NCBI GenBank assembly: GCA_903833215.1
Contig: CAILEM010000109.1
Span: 20,659 to 84,658, forward strand
Length of the DNA stretch: 64,000 bases
Source of the DNA: an uncultured Armatimonadota bacterium
Lineage (GTDB): Bacteria; Armatimonadota; Fimbriimonadia; Fimbriimonadales; Fimbriimonadaceae
Reading direction: 5' to 3'
Below, in pieces: positions 24,545 through 33,655 of this stretch. Within the stretch, counting starts at the first letter, position 1. Each line of letters begins with the position of its first letter. Below the pieces are notes generated by a model, which saw only the letters and a list, made by a program, of their open reading frames with translations, was not told the DNA's origin and ran no database searches. Made by a program: the position numbers and the translations under genes.

Positions 24545-26776
24545 CTATCGAGCGCTTCGACCAAACATCCGGGTAATCGCGATGACGTCGCTGAAGTTAG
24601 AGATCTTGGTCATCACCTGCGAGAGGTGATCGGTATCGCGGACATCGGCGGTCACGTCAATTTCGGCGGTGTGGTTCGCCAGCGTCTTCACTTTCAAGGC
24701 GGAGACATTGGTTTTGGATTCTCCAAGGATGGTCGAGATATCCATCAACAGGCCCGTTCGGTTTACAGACACGATCTTGAGGGCAACCGCATAAACATTT
24801 CCATCTGAAGCCCAAGTGAATGGGATGAGTCTTTCTGGCTCGTTGGCGACGTAGGCAATGGCGTTAGGGCACACTTTGCGATGGATCATGATCCCCCTTC
24901 CGCGTGTAACGTAACCCACCACTTCGTCACCGGGTATGGCGCTACAACACTTTGCTCTCGTCAGCATGACGTTGTCGATGCCACTCGTAACCAGCGTGAG
25001 CTTGCCTTCTTTGGTCTTGCTGACCTCGATCCGGTCGACTGGCGTCCGGTCCGTCACCGTGCCACGAAGGCGAGTGACGACACTGTGCACGGACAGCATC
25101 CCGAGACCGACTTTGGCGAGAACATCCATTGCCGTCTCGCAGGAGTCGATTTGGTCGGCAACTTTGTCGAGCTTATCTTCGCCAAGGAACATCTTGGGAT
25201 CCAACCCAAGGTACCGGAGCTCCTTTTCGAGAGCCTCCCTTCCCCGCTGCGCATCTTCGTTTTTTGTAAGTTTGCGGAAGTAAGTCCGCAGTTTGCTCCG
25301 CGTGTGAGCCGACTTCACAAATTCAAGCCAATCGAGGCTGGGGGATGCGTTCGATCGAGTGAGAAGCTCGATCACATCGCCATTCTTGAGCTTCGAGCTG
25401 AGCGAGACGATCAGTCCGTTGACCTTGGCGCCAACCAGGGTCATGCCCAACTGGGTATGAACCCGGAAGGCAAAATCGACAGGGGTGGAGTCCTTTGGAA
25501 GGTCAATCACATCGCCTTTCGGCGTGAATACGAAGGTCTGTTCCGAGAAGAGATCGGTGGAAACCGTCCGAAGAAAGTCGCTGGAAAGACGTTGATCTGA
25601 AGACCAGTCGAAGAGCTGCTCACGTAGAGTTGAAAGCCGCTTCGTCTCATCCGTGGCTCCGGTTCCCTCTTTATAGGTGTAATGCGCGGCAACGCCATAT
25701 TCGGCGACCTCGTGCATTGCCTTCGTGCGGATCTGGACTTCCATCGGGTCGCCACTGGGGCTGACAACCTTCGTGTGAAGAGACTGGTAGCCGTTGGGCT
25801 TGGCGCGCGCGATGTAGTCGTAGAACTTGCCCGGAATCGGCATGTAGGTTTCGTGAACAACACCCAGAGCCAGATAGCAGTCTGAGACATTCTCGACAAT
25901 GATCCTCAACGCCAGAAGGTCGTAGATTTCCTCAAAGCGGGTGTTCTGCTGTACGATCTTGTTAAAGATGGAGTAGAGGTGTTTTGGACGGCCACGTATC
26001 TCGAGAACCTTCATCCCACGATCTTCGAATCTCTGTTTGAGGGCTAGGATCGATTCTTTGAGCTCCATTTCCCGCAAGGGGCGCGCCTTGGCGACGAGTT
26101 CAGAGATCTCCTTGAACTCGCCAGGATGGAGGACCTCGAAGCTGAGGTCTTCAAGCTGCCACTTGATCTGCCAGATTCCGAGTCTCGCCGCAAGGGGAGC
26201 GTAGATATTCAGCGTCTCGTTCGCGATTCGCATCTGCTTTTCGGGCGGAAGCGACTTGAGCGTCTGCATGTTGTGCAGGCGGTCTGCTAGCTTGATGACC
26301 ATGACTCGGAAGTCCTTGGCCATGGCCAGAAGCATTTTTCGTAGCGTCTCGGCGGTGCGAGTCGTTTCCGCCGCAACACGCTGACGATGTGTGAGATCGC
26401 CATGTGAAGATGACGTTAGCTTGGTGACACCCTCCACCATCGCCAATACGTCCTCACCAAACTCTTTCGCGATCAGTTCAGGTTTGACGTCGGGGCAATC
26501 TTCGAGGACATCGTGAAGGAGCGTGGCAACGATGGTGTCGTCATCCATTCGAAGCTCAACGACGATTTTGGCGACGGCCAGAGGGTGGAGAATGTACGGT
26601 TCGCCCGACTTTCTCATCTGGCCGGCATGGGCTCGCTCGGCGATGAAGTACGCGTAGCGAATTCTGCGGACGTTTGCGTCGTCGCGCTGCTGCCGTATGA
26701 TCTGCAACAGGGCGTGTAGATCTTCGGGCTCTTCCCAGTCGTGGCTAATCTCGTAGGCCGCTACCATAGACGGCAT
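24545..26776 (-). CDS. rel: Bifunctional (p)ppGpp synthetase/hydrolase, Rel/SpoT family
   Basis: It is 743 residues from the ATG at 26776; a TTG at 26788 is an alternative. The order is an HD hydrolase domain (H50; H88-D89 in LLHDVLED, so hydrolase-competent), a synthetase domain (YDLLALRIIV, then AKPNGYQSLHT), a TGS domain (FTPKGDVIDLPKDSTPVDFAF), a zinc-finger/helical part (AKCCSAIPGDEVVGYVTRGRGIMIH) and a C-terminal ACT domain. It is the stringent-response enzyme and probably the only long RSH. No operon partners: kdsB lies upstream with a 46-bp gap. Confidence 0.96.
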   Translation of the reverse strand: MPSMVAAYEISHDWEEPEDLHALLQIIRQQRDDANVRRIRYAYFIAERAHAGQMRKSGEPYILHPLAVAKIVVELRMDDDTIVATLLHDVLEDCPDVKPELIAKEFGEDVLAMVEGVTKLTSSSHGDLTHRQRVAAETTRTAETLRKMLLAMAKDFRVMVIKLADRLHNMQTLKSLPPEKQMRIANETLNIYAPLAARLGIWQIKWQLEDLSFEVLHPGEFKEISELVAKARPLREMELKESILALKQRFEDRGMKVLEIRGRPKHLYSIFNKIVQQNTRFEEIYDLLALRIIVENVSDCYLALGVVHETYMPIPGKFYDYIARAKPNGYQSLHTKVVSPSGDPMEVQIRTKAMHEVAEYGVAAHYTYKEGTGATDETKRLSTLREQLFDWSSDQRLSSDFLRTVSTDLFSEQTFVFTPKGDVIDLPKDSTPVDFAFRVHTQLGMTLVGAKVNGLIVSLSSKLKNGDVIELLTRSNASPSLDWLEFVKSAHTRSKLRTYFRKLTKNEDAQRGREALEKELRYLGLDPKMFLGEDKLDKVADQIDSCETAMDVLAKVGLGMLSVHSVVTRLRGTVTDRTPVDRIEVSKTKEGKLTLVTSGIDNVMLTRAKCCSAIPGDEVVGYVTRGRGIMIHRKVCPNAIAYVANEPERLIPFTWASDGNVYAVALKIVSVNRTGLLMDISTILGESKTNVSALKVKTLANHTAEIDVTADVRDTDHLSQVMTKISNFSDVIAITRMFGRSAR

Positions 26777-26822
26777 TGCATCGGTCAAGCCACGCTGCTT
26801 GAACCGTAGTTCTGCTTCCTTA

Positions 26823-27557
26823 TTAAGAAAGTATACGCCGAGCAGCGAGAATCTCGCGGACCTGATCGGCCTGTTCTGGCGTATCTACTGCGAGTTCGCT
26901 TCCGGCTCCCAGCGACATTTTGATTCGGACCCCGTTTTCCATGAACCGAAGTTGCTCCAGACTTTCCGCGACTTCCAGAGGCGACTGTGGCCAAGTCGCA
27001 AATGCCTGCACCACTTCCCTACGATAGGCGTAAATTCCCACATGCTTTTTCACGGGCACAGGACGTGCGTTACGCGCGAACGGAATTGCGAAGCGGCTAA
27101 AGTACAACGCAAAGCCGTGCAGGTCGGTCACAACCTTGACGACGGAGGGCTCATCGATTTCGGATTCAGGGCATTCGCTGTAGACGCTCCCCATTATGAC
27201 GGCAGCATCCTCCAGCAAGGGTTGAGCACAGGCAGCGATGCTCGCTGGCTGAATGAGGGGTTCGTCGCCTTGAACGTTCACGAAGACGTCTGCGTGAATG
27301 GATTTTGAGATTTCGGCAATTCGGTCGGTCCCCGTTGGGTGGGACGCGCTGGTCAACATCGCTTCTGCGCCGAAACATTTGCACGCTTCAATGATTTCTT
27401 GGTCAGGCGTGGCGACGACGATACGATCGGCAACACCAGCCGAGGTTGCCGCTTCAACAACCCACTGAACCATGGGCTTCCCCATCAAATCGCAAAGTGG
27501 CTTCCCAGGAAACCGCGTTGACCCCATTCGAGCGGGGATAACAATACAACAGCGCAT
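26823..27557 (-). CDS. kdsB: 3-deoxy-manno-octulosonate cytidylyltransferase
   Basis: The 244-residue protein has the nucleotidyltransferase opening PARMGSTRFPGKPL (8-21), VATPDQEI, HPTGTDRIAE, VQGDEPLI and a KHVGIYAYRRE segment typical of KdsB. It activates Kdo as CMP-Kdo for lipid A/LPS inner core, so the cell should have an LPS outer membrane. It is divergent from the zinc-ribbon gene. A TACGGT box precedes its ATG by 6 nt. Confidence 0.95.
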   Translation of the reverse strand: MRCCIVIPARMGSTRFPGKPLCDLMGKPMVQWVVEAATSAGVADRIVVATPDQEIIEACKCFGAEAMLTSASHPTGTDRIAEISKSIHADVFVNVQGDEPLIQPASIAACAQPLLEDAAVIMGSVYSECPESEIDEPSVVKVVTDLHGFALYFSRFAIPFARNARPVPVKKHVGIYAYRREVVQAFATWPQSPLEVAESLEQLRFMENGVRIKMSLGAGSELAVDTPEQADQVREILAARRILS

Positions 27558-27579
27558 TGTATGACCGTACCACCTTCCG

Positions 27580-27585
27580 TATAAT
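27580..27585 (+). promoter_or_regulatory. Consensus -10 box TATAAT at a leaderless start
   Basis: TATAAT ends 9 nt before the ATG at 27595, so the transcript would start about two bases before the codon. Confidence 0.55.
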
Positions 27586-27594
27586 CAGTGAGAT

Positions 27595-27975
27595 ATGGCT
27601 CGTTGCAATAAGTGTGGAGCGGAACCCAAAGAGATCACAAGTTTTTGCAGCGCATGCGGAAGCAAGTTCGTTCCACGCCCCGAGCCCATTTCGGTTGAAG
27701 GTGAATCCGGTGCCTATTACTGCTTCAAACACAAGAAAGAAGTCACTCGTGTCACCTGCGGTCGCTGCGAAAAGCCGATCTGCACCAAGTGTTTAGTCGT
27801 GAGCGCTGCCGGAGTCCGCTGCAGACAGTGTGCAAGCCACCGAACCCCCATTCAACTCAGGGGGCTCGTTTACGATATTACAGGTGGCCTCAAAGGTGGA
27901 ATGAATTACCGCCTGTTTTGGTACGCCTTTCTGCTCTTCTGGATTGCCCGGATGTTCATTGGATGTTTGCGGTGA
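27595..27975 (+). CDS. Zinc-ribbon/B-box membrane protein of unknown function
   Basis: The 126-residue protein has an N-terminal zinc ribbon (CNKCG, then CSACG). A B-box-like cluster follows (YYCFKHKKEVTRVTCGRCEKPICTKC, then VRCRQC), and the protein ends in one membrane helix (LFWYAFLLFWIARMFIG). In related proteins such B-box-like domains precede rhomboid or other membrane parts; here only a short anchor remains. The function is unknown. It is transcribed alone from a TATAAT promoter. Confidence 0.8.
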   Translation: MARCNKCGAEPKEITSFCSACGSKFVPRPEPISVEGESGAYYCFKHKKEVTRVTCGRCEKPICTKCLVVSAAGVRCRQCASHRTPIQLRGLVYDITGGLKGGMNYRLFWYAFLLFWIARMFIGCLR

Positions 27976-28593
27976 AGCCAACGTCAAACACGTGCCAACT
28001 TTAGACTTTCACGGGAGCTAGACGCCCCTGATGCCCTCGCTCGCGTCAAAGCGGGCGAGGGTCGGGCGAGGGGAAATCCGGTCCTAAAAAAGTGTCCCGG
28101 CGAAGCCGGGACTCCTTATCTCTAGAAACTTTCGTCGTTACGGGATTATTTGGTGTCTCGCCTCCGGCTCGCCGCGATTTGCGAACAGGATTACCCTCTC
28201 CTGACCTCTACCCGATTGGACGCGGGAGAGGAACCTGTTTGCACGCTCTCAACTTGAGCGCAGTTCTCCCTGTGCCTTCAATCGTCGATCTGTGAGCGAC
28301 GAATACCGTTAAGCACAGGATCTCACAAGAACATTTTGCAGCGGATTTTTTTGGAGTCTCGACTGCGTCGCGACGCGATTTTGATGACCGGATTTCCCTC
28401 TCCTGACCTCTACCCTCTCGGACGCGGGAGAGGAACCTGGTCAGCATGCTCTTGGATTGGCTGAATGGACTGCAGTTCGCGCTTGTGGGATTAATGAGCC
28501 CAGAGGAAGCACATTTCGTGTAGCAGGAACCCTCCTAGCCGTTCAGGGTTCCTGCTACAAATGAATTCCGATAGGCAAGGCTCTACGTCTACT
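27976..28593. repeat. Gene-free region with two long dispersed repeats
   Basis: No supported gene lies here. A roughly 90-bp unit, from TTGG-TGTCTCG through CCCTCTCCTGACCTCTACC and GGACGCGGGAGAGGAACCTG, occurs at about 28151-28237 and again at about 28350-28440. Its CCTCTCC/GGAGAGG arms are inverted. A perfect GTCCCGGC-gaa-GCCGGGAC hairpin at 28094-28112 has T6 beside it on the minus strand. Confidence 0.65.
28090..28112 (-). terminator. Intrinsic terminator, minus strand
   Basis: On the minus strand the stem GTCCCGGC/GCCGGGAC (28094-28112, 3-nt loop) is followed by ACTTTTTT. It could end the transcript of the 28594-29973 gene. Some read-through of repeats would precede it. Confidence 0.55.
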
Positions 28594-29973
28594 TCACGGG
28601 TTGTTGATCCACTTGCAGTGACCATCGGTATAGGCGACAGCACGTCCGCCGGGGCCATCGATGTATCCCAGGATGGTGCTGGCGGGCTCCTCTATTTTGG
28701 TCATTTCCCCGCCAGCGAAGGTGTACTTGAACCCGCTGAGAAGACTGGGATCTTTCAGGTACGGACCGAGCAGTTGATCGAGGTTGCTGCCCTGGAGGGG
28801 CAGTTTGTCGTCCATATCTCTCGCGTTCATGATGAAAGCGAGAGCGACTTGCTTCGCCTGGTTCAGGAGCCTCGTCTTGAGGGCAGATTCCTTTGCCTTG
28901 AGGTAGGCCTCAAGTGGAACCTTGACGATGGACCGGACGACGAGCGAACCTTGATTTAGGTAGCTAACGGCATTGTTCTTGGGTGAAAGCTCTCCTCGAT
29001 TCCCGTCTGTCGTTAAAACCGAGAGTTCATTCTCCTTGGCATCAGGCGCGGAAATGACGACTGATGGAGCGTTTACACCCGTCTTCTTTAGAGAAAGTGT
29101 GGCGGACATGTCCTGCACGACAAGATCCGGCGCGTTGCCTTTTCCAATCGCGGAGATCTCGTCGGGAGGTGCCGGACTCGGCGTCACTTTCATCGCTCTA
29201 CGGTCAACGACATACCAAGTGCGCTTGGAAGGCTTCTTAGGCACCCGTTCAATGTGCAGCACGTACATCTGGAGGTTGGAACTCCAGAAAGGAATACAGG
29301 TCTGACCGGGCATCTTGATCGCCTCACTGAGTGCGCCCTCGGTTCCAAAGAAACGCATCGTTGGAGGATCCATTGGCGCGGGCGCCCCGTCCCTCGTCGA
29401 AATGTACGGTGGATGTTCGATCAACGCCACGACGGGTTTGTACGGTGAAGGATTGACCTCGAATGGTTTCGAATCGTCAAACTGCCCAATATTGATAGTC
29501 TTCCCAGAACTGGACAGGACAAACACCGAGGATGGATTTCGGGTGGATTCTGGCCCTTCTGTGAACACAGCCTCAACAACTAAAGAGGAGGATCCCGAAA
29601 TCCACTGCACCGACCGAATCTGACCGCGGTTAGCCTTCATGCGCATGAGCGTCGTCGTCTTGCGTGTCACCGCGCTCCAAGTGATGATCTGTTGCTCGAA
29701 GTCAGGCATGTGGCGTTCATCGGGCTTGCCCGTCAGCACTTCGGACATCATTGCTGGCGTCAGGTCTGCATACATCCTAATCGCAGCCAATTTCTCCCCG
29801 TCCGCTGACCACGCGACTTCTTGTATCGTCGGCCCGCAGACAAAGTCCTGCGGAAGGAGCATATATGCGTTCTTCCCGCTGAGCACAAAATCGCGTTGAG
29901 GGTCCATTTGCCCAACTGACAATGAGGCTATTGCGAGCGCCGCAATCAGCGAAATCCCACGCACGTTAATCAC
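28594..29973 (-). CDS. Secreted protein with WD40-like part and prepilin-like C-terminus
   Basis: The 459-residue protein starts at a GTG at 29973 and has an N-terminal signal peptide (GISLIAALAIASLSVGQ). TolB/WD40-like stretches follow (VAWSADGEKLAAIRM, SVQWISGSSSLVV). The last ~100 residues read LLNQAKQVALAFIMNARDMDDKLP, then GPYLKDPSLLSGFKYTF, then GGRAVAYTDGHCKW. That is the C-terminal pattern of DUF1559/prepilin-type proteins, here without the N-terminal methylation motif. The role is unknown. It is transcribed alone. Confidence 0.78.
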   Translation of the reverse strand: MINVRGISLIAALAIASLSVGQMDPQRDFVLSGKNAYMLLPQDFVCGPTIQEVAWSADGEKLAAIRMYADLTPAMMSEVLTGKPDERHMPDFEQQIITWSAVTRKTTTLMRMKANRGQIRSVQWISGSSSLVVEAVFTEGPESTRNPSSVFVLSSSGKTINIGQFDDSKPFEVNPSPYKPVVALIEHPPYISTRDGAPAPMDPPTMRFFGTEGALSEAIKMPGQTCIPFWSSNLQMYVLHIERVPKKPSKRTWYVVDRRAMKVTPSPAPPDEISAIGKGNAPDLVVQDMSATLSLKKTGVNAPSVVISAPDAKENELSVLTTDGNRGELSPKNNAVSYLNQGSLVVRSIVKVPLEAYLKAKESALKTRLLNQAKQVALAFIMNARDMDDKLPLQGSNLDQLLGPYLKDPSLLSGFKYTFAGGEMTKIEEPASTILGYIDGPGGRAVAYTDGHCKWINNP

Positions 29974-30537
29974 AAAAACTTAGACGCGCGGACATGTGTA
30001 AATAGTTGCCAGTTTTCTGGCACTTTTATTTTTCCAGTCGACACTTTGGCCGAATGCACCTATTTCCAATCTTTGACCACCCCGTAATCGGCGTCTCCGT
30101 GGCGTCGCAGCCGCTGTTGGAATGCCTGTCAATTTGATATATCCGACGGCGTTTCGATCGAATGAACTCTCCTGCTCTCAATAACTGATCCCCCCGTAGT
30201 CGACGTCTCCGTGGCGTCGCAGCTGACGTTTGGATTCATTGTGCTGATTGGGTGGTCTGAGAAAATTGCATCGAATGGTCGTGCAGCGACCAACCAATTA
30301 CACACCAATCGGATGGATTTGCTACCTGGTTCAGGGCCTTCTGAGAAAATCACAGGATGCAGCCCCACGTTTCCGGACGACGCCACGGAGACGTCGACTA
30401 CGGGGCTGGTCAGAAGCCTTGTTGCTATATTGTGTGCCACTGCGTAACGCCACCAGATGTCGATCTGGATGAATCCACGGGCGTTCTCGGTATTAGGGCT
30501 TCCGTATCAATGAGGGTTTCTAGTAGCATTTCAGGCT
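29974..30537. repeat. REP elements upstream of RAYT
   Basis: No gene is supported here. Three REP-type units share the core GACGCCACGGAGACGTCGAC. Two lie in the minus orientation (30073-30108 and 30187-30220) and one in the plus orientation (30373-30412, ending CTGGTCA). The core contains CGACG/CGTCG arms. The same unit is repeated in tandem downstream of the transposase gene. Confidence 0.8.
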
Positions 30538-31029
30538 ATGTCAGGAATGCGACAAAGACCACATCGGTTAGCGCCGTCGTCTTATGTGGGACAAATTGCG
30601 ATTTCGTTCACCGCTTGCGTCGAAGATCGCCGGAGAGCATTCCTACTCCATTCCGATATCGCACCGCTGCTATCGATAATGACTGAGGAATTTGGGAAAT
30701 ACCAATGTCGGATTCCGATCTACTGCTTCATGCCAGACCACCTGCACGTCATCTCGATGGGAATGACTCACCAATCGGATGGGAAGCGAGCGATGGATTC
30801 ATTCAAGTCCAAGAGCGGTCTGTACTTGCGGAACTCAGGGGCGGAGTATCGATGGCAAACGGATTATTACGACCGCATCATCAGGCGGTCTGAGGAGTGG
30901 CGAAAGAAGGTCTTCTACGTATTCCAGAACCCGGTCCGAGCTGGAATCGTCGAGGACCCCTGGAATTACGCCCTTACTGGATCTATTGGCTACAGCCTAG
31001 AAGAGTTGATCCACGACGCTGCATGGTAA
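30538..31029 (+). mobile_element. REP-associated tyrosine transposase (RAYT), intact
   Basis: The 163-residue Y1 transposase has the HUH motif in FMPDHLHVI (H68, H70) and the downstream catalytic-tyrosine region WQTDYYDRIIRRSEEW (Y110/Y111). The closing FQNPVRAGIVEDPWNY is typical of RAYTs. These chromosomal single-copy nucleases process REP hairpins. Here REP copies lie on both sides, which supports the assignment. A TAGCAT box lies 8 nt before the ATG. Confidence 0.9.
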
Positions 31030-31084
31030 CGGTATTCGTCTGATTTCGGATATGCGCTATCGTCGGTGTCATGTTCTCAAGGGG

Positions 31085-31394
31085 TGATGTCACCAGATAT
31101 CGATCCGGACGACGCCACGGAGATGTTGACCACGGGTCTGGTCAGAATGCGTGATGTCAGTAATGTCACCGGATGTTGATCCGGACGACGCCACGGAGAC
31201 GTCGACTACGGGGCTGGTCACAATGCGTGATGTCAGTGATGTCACCGGATGTTGATCCGGACGACGCCACGGAGACGTCGACTACGGGGCTGGTCACAAT
31301 GCGTGATGTCAGTGATGTCACCAGATGTTGATCCGGACGACGCCACGGAGACGTTGACCACGCGTCTGGTCAGAATGCGTGATGTCAGCGTGCC
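31085..31394 (+). repeat. Four tandem 76-bp REP units
   Basis: Four copies start with GATGTCACC-RGAT, then GATCCGGACGACGCCACGG, and end with CTGGTCA-AATGCGTGATGTCAG. The anchor CGGAC occurs at 31106, 31182, 31258 and 31334, an exact 76-bp period. Copies 2 and 3 are nearly identical; copies 1 and 4 share GTTGACCACG-GTCTGGTC variants in which GACCA/TGGTC arms pair. Confidence 0.92.
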
Positions 31395-31432
31395 TTGTCC
31401 AGAGAACGCATCGGAGGTGCCGGTCACATGGC

Positions 31433-31903
31433 TTAGTCGGGAGCGCCGGCGACCCAGAGGCCGGCGTATTCCTCGGGGTCGTCGGCTAGCTCTTGCTGGG
31501 TGGGAGACTCGAAGATTTCTTCCCAACGGACCTCGAGTTCGGATTCATCTCGAATAATTCGGTCGTAGCTCTCCGCATAGAAAGGTGGAAATCGCTCACC
31601 GGATTTCTTGATGATCAACTTCCCTGTTTTGGTTTTGGCTTTCTCAACCACTTCAGAGAGCTCATACGGCTCGCCATTGGGGCTCTCAAGAACCTTGAAG
31701 ATGAGGTCGGTGCGGTCGGGCAAAACGCACAAGATCAACAACTCCCAGCGCCGACCGTCTGGCTTCACCAGGTTTCGAACAAGTAGATGCCGCTCGGCTT
31801 CGTCCAGGGACCGTCGATGTCGAAACGTGACAAAGTAGGTGACGTCATCTGCGCGCCAATGAGGCAGTCGGCCTCGCCATATCGAGAAGTTCTTGAAGGC
31901 CAT
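31433..31903 (-). CDS. RAYT-like transposase with degraded HUH motif
   Basis: The 156-residue protein aligns with the Y1-transposase/RAYT fold: VTYFVTFRHRRSL, LCVLPDRTDLIFKV, ESYDRIIRDESELE, SPTQQELADDPEEYAGLWV. Where HUH enzymes have P-D-H-x-H, this protein has P-D-R-T-D (R64, D66), so both metal-binding histidines are lost, although Y113 remains. The frame is intact over its full length. It is therefore likely a domesticated DNA-binding relative or a decaying copy. It borders the REP tandem array. Confidence 0.8.
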   Translation of the reverse strand: MAFKNFSIWRGRLPHWRADDVTYFVTFRHRRSLDEAERHLLVRNLVKPDGRRWELLILCVLPDRTDLIFKVLESPNGEPYELSEVVEKAKTKTGKLIIKKSGERFPPFYAESYDRIIRDESELEVRWEEIFESPTQQELADDPEEYAGLWVAGAPD

Positions 31904-31977
31904 TGGGAGGTGAAGCTGCGAAATGAACCTAGATTGTGAGGAAACTCACGCTCCCCTCGCAACAGCAAACCTTTGAA

Positions 31978-32319
31978 CTACGAAAGGGCCGCATCGCCGT
32001 GTTCGCCCGTCCGAATACGAATCGCATCCAGAATCTCGGTTACAAAGATCTTTCCGTCACCAATTTCGCCGGTTTGGGTTGCTTTAATAATCGCGTCGAC
32101 GGCTTCTTCAAGGTCGTCGTCCTTCACGACGACTTCGACATGCATCTTTGGGAGGAGATTAACGGCGTAGGTGCTACCCCGATATTTGTCGGTTCGGCCC
32201 ATTTGCCGACCGTAACCCCTCACCTGACCACAACTCAATCCAGAAATTCCAGCATCCTCGAGGGCTTGCTTGACATCTTCCAGTTTGTTAACTCGAATAA
32301 AGGCTTCGATACGTTTCAT
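31978..32319 (-). CDS. glnB: Nitrogen regulatory protein PII
   Basis: The 113-residue PII protein has MKRIEAFIRVNKLEDVKQALEDAG, a T-loop KYRGSTYAVNLLPK with Tyr51 (uridylylation site) and Ser49, and the C-terminal GEIGDGKIFVTEI binding strand. PII trimers sense ATP/ADP and 2-oxoglutarate. No amtB or glnA lies beside it, so which PII paralogue it is stays open; the symbol is provisional. Confidence 0.92.
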   Translation of the reverse strand: MKRIEAFIRVNKLEDVKQALEDAGISGLSCGQVRGYGRQMGRTDKYRGSTYAVNLLPKMHVEVVVKDDDLEEAVDAIIKATQTGEIGDGKIFVTEILDAIRIRTGEHGDAALS

Positions 32320-32407
32320 GCGTTTGATGCGCGCTTCTTTGAGCGTCAGGTTAACATCGTACCCAGGGATGCGTCAGATTCCCCGTTCTATCCGTCCTCA
32401 GTGTTGA

Positions 32408-33655
32408 GTGGCACAACGATACGGTTTCTACGCACTAGGTCTCTGTTTCGGAGCGGCCGCATTTCTGGCTGTCTTGGCATTCCTGTGCCTGTTTCGTGTG
32501 ATCGCCATACAACCTGCATTCGCGATGTTTTTTGCTGGCGTTTTGATGACCATCGTTGGACTGCAGGTCCAAGCGGGCATCAAAGCCGCAAGCGACCTCG
32601 CGATTCATCGTCAATCGCAGGCAGAACTGCTCCAGGCACAACTTGAAGAGCAAAAAAACGCGGTTGACGCGATGGCAGATGGCCTTGAAATCGCGATTTT
32701 CATCTGCGATTCGCGCGCAATCATCCAGTATGCCAACCGGCGCGCCATTGAATTGTTTCGTTTCGATCAGCCAGTTGGGCGAAACGTCTTAGCGGTGACA
32801 CTGTCTTACGACCTTGAGCAGTTGGTCCTTACTGGAGGCAAAACCCGTAGCCCTCAGAATGCGGAAATCTCGTTCACCTACCCCGACGAGCGGGTGGGGC
32901 ATGCCAAAGTCTGGTGCTCCGAAGAGAGTGGCGAGCGAGTATTTCTTTCGGTCTACGAGATCACGGATCTCCGACGGCTAGAGCGGATTCGGCAGGACTT
33001 TGTCGCGAATGTCTCCCACGAGCTTCGAACACCTATGACTATCATTCGCTCGATGGCGGAGACGATCGTCGACGACGAGACCGACCTTTCCGAGCGATCG
33101 ATCAAGTACCTGAACAAGATCACCTCCGAAGTCGATCGTCTTTCGATGATCTCTCAGGACCTGTTGATCCTAAGCGCTGCCGAATCGAATCCGGTTCGCA
33201 AGCAGCGGTGTGACATCGCTGAAGTCTTCCGAACCGCTGTCCACAACCTGGAGAAAAAAGCCACCGATAAGGGCCTCACGATGACCTTCGTTGGCCCCGA
33301 GCAGTGCATGGTCGAGGCGAATACTTCTCAGATGACTCAGGTTGCACTGAACCTCGTTGAAAATGCGATTAAGTACACCACCAGTGGAACGGTTAGTGTT
33401 GAGGTGACGCCGTCTGAGACAAACATAAATGTTGCGGTCACCGACACGGGGATTGGAATACCAAGTGATCAGATCAAGCGAGTGTTTGAGCGCTTTTATC
33501 GTGTCGATCGAGCCCGAAGCCGAGCGACAGGTGGCACTGGGTTGGGATTAAGCATCGTCAAGCACATCGTCGAGGCCCACGGCGGCACTGTCGCGGTCGA
33601 CAGCGCCTTGAACCATGGATCAACGTTTACCGTTGAGTTGCCGATTGGAGATTGA
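32408..33655 (+). CDS. Sensor histidine kinase, PhoR-like, orphan
   Basis: The 415-residue protein starts at a GTG at 32408. Two membrane helices (ALGLCFGAAAFLAVLAFLCLF and AFAMFFAGVLMTIVGLQV) have almost no periplasmic part. A PAS-like domain follows (DAMADGLEIAIFICD), then HisKA with VSHELRTP (phospho-acceptor H204), an N-box NLVENAIKYT, DTGIGIP and GGTGLGLSIV. No response regulator is adjacent. The nearly absent periplasmic loop argues for a cytoplasmic or partner-protein signal, as in PhoR. Confidence 0.92.
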   Translation: MAQRYGFYALGLCFGAAAFLAVLAFLCLFRVIAIQPAFAMFFAGVLMTIVGLQVQAGIKAASDLAIHRQSQAELLQAQLEEQKNAVDAMADGLEIAIFICDSRAIIQYANRRAIELFRFDQPVGRNVLAVTLSYDLEQLVLTGGKTRSPQNAEISFTYPDERVGHAKVWCSEESGERVFLSVYEITDLRRLERIRQDFVANVSHELRTPMTIIRSMAETIVDDETDLSERSIKYLNKITSEVDRLSMISQDLLILSAAESNPVRKQRCDIAEVFRTAVHNLEKKATDKGLTMTFVGPEQCMVEANTSQMTQVALNLVENAIKYTTSGTVSVEVTPSETNINVAVTDTGIGIPSDQIKRVFERFYRVDRARSRATGGTGLGLSIVKHIVEAHGGTVAVDSALNHGSTFTVELPIGD

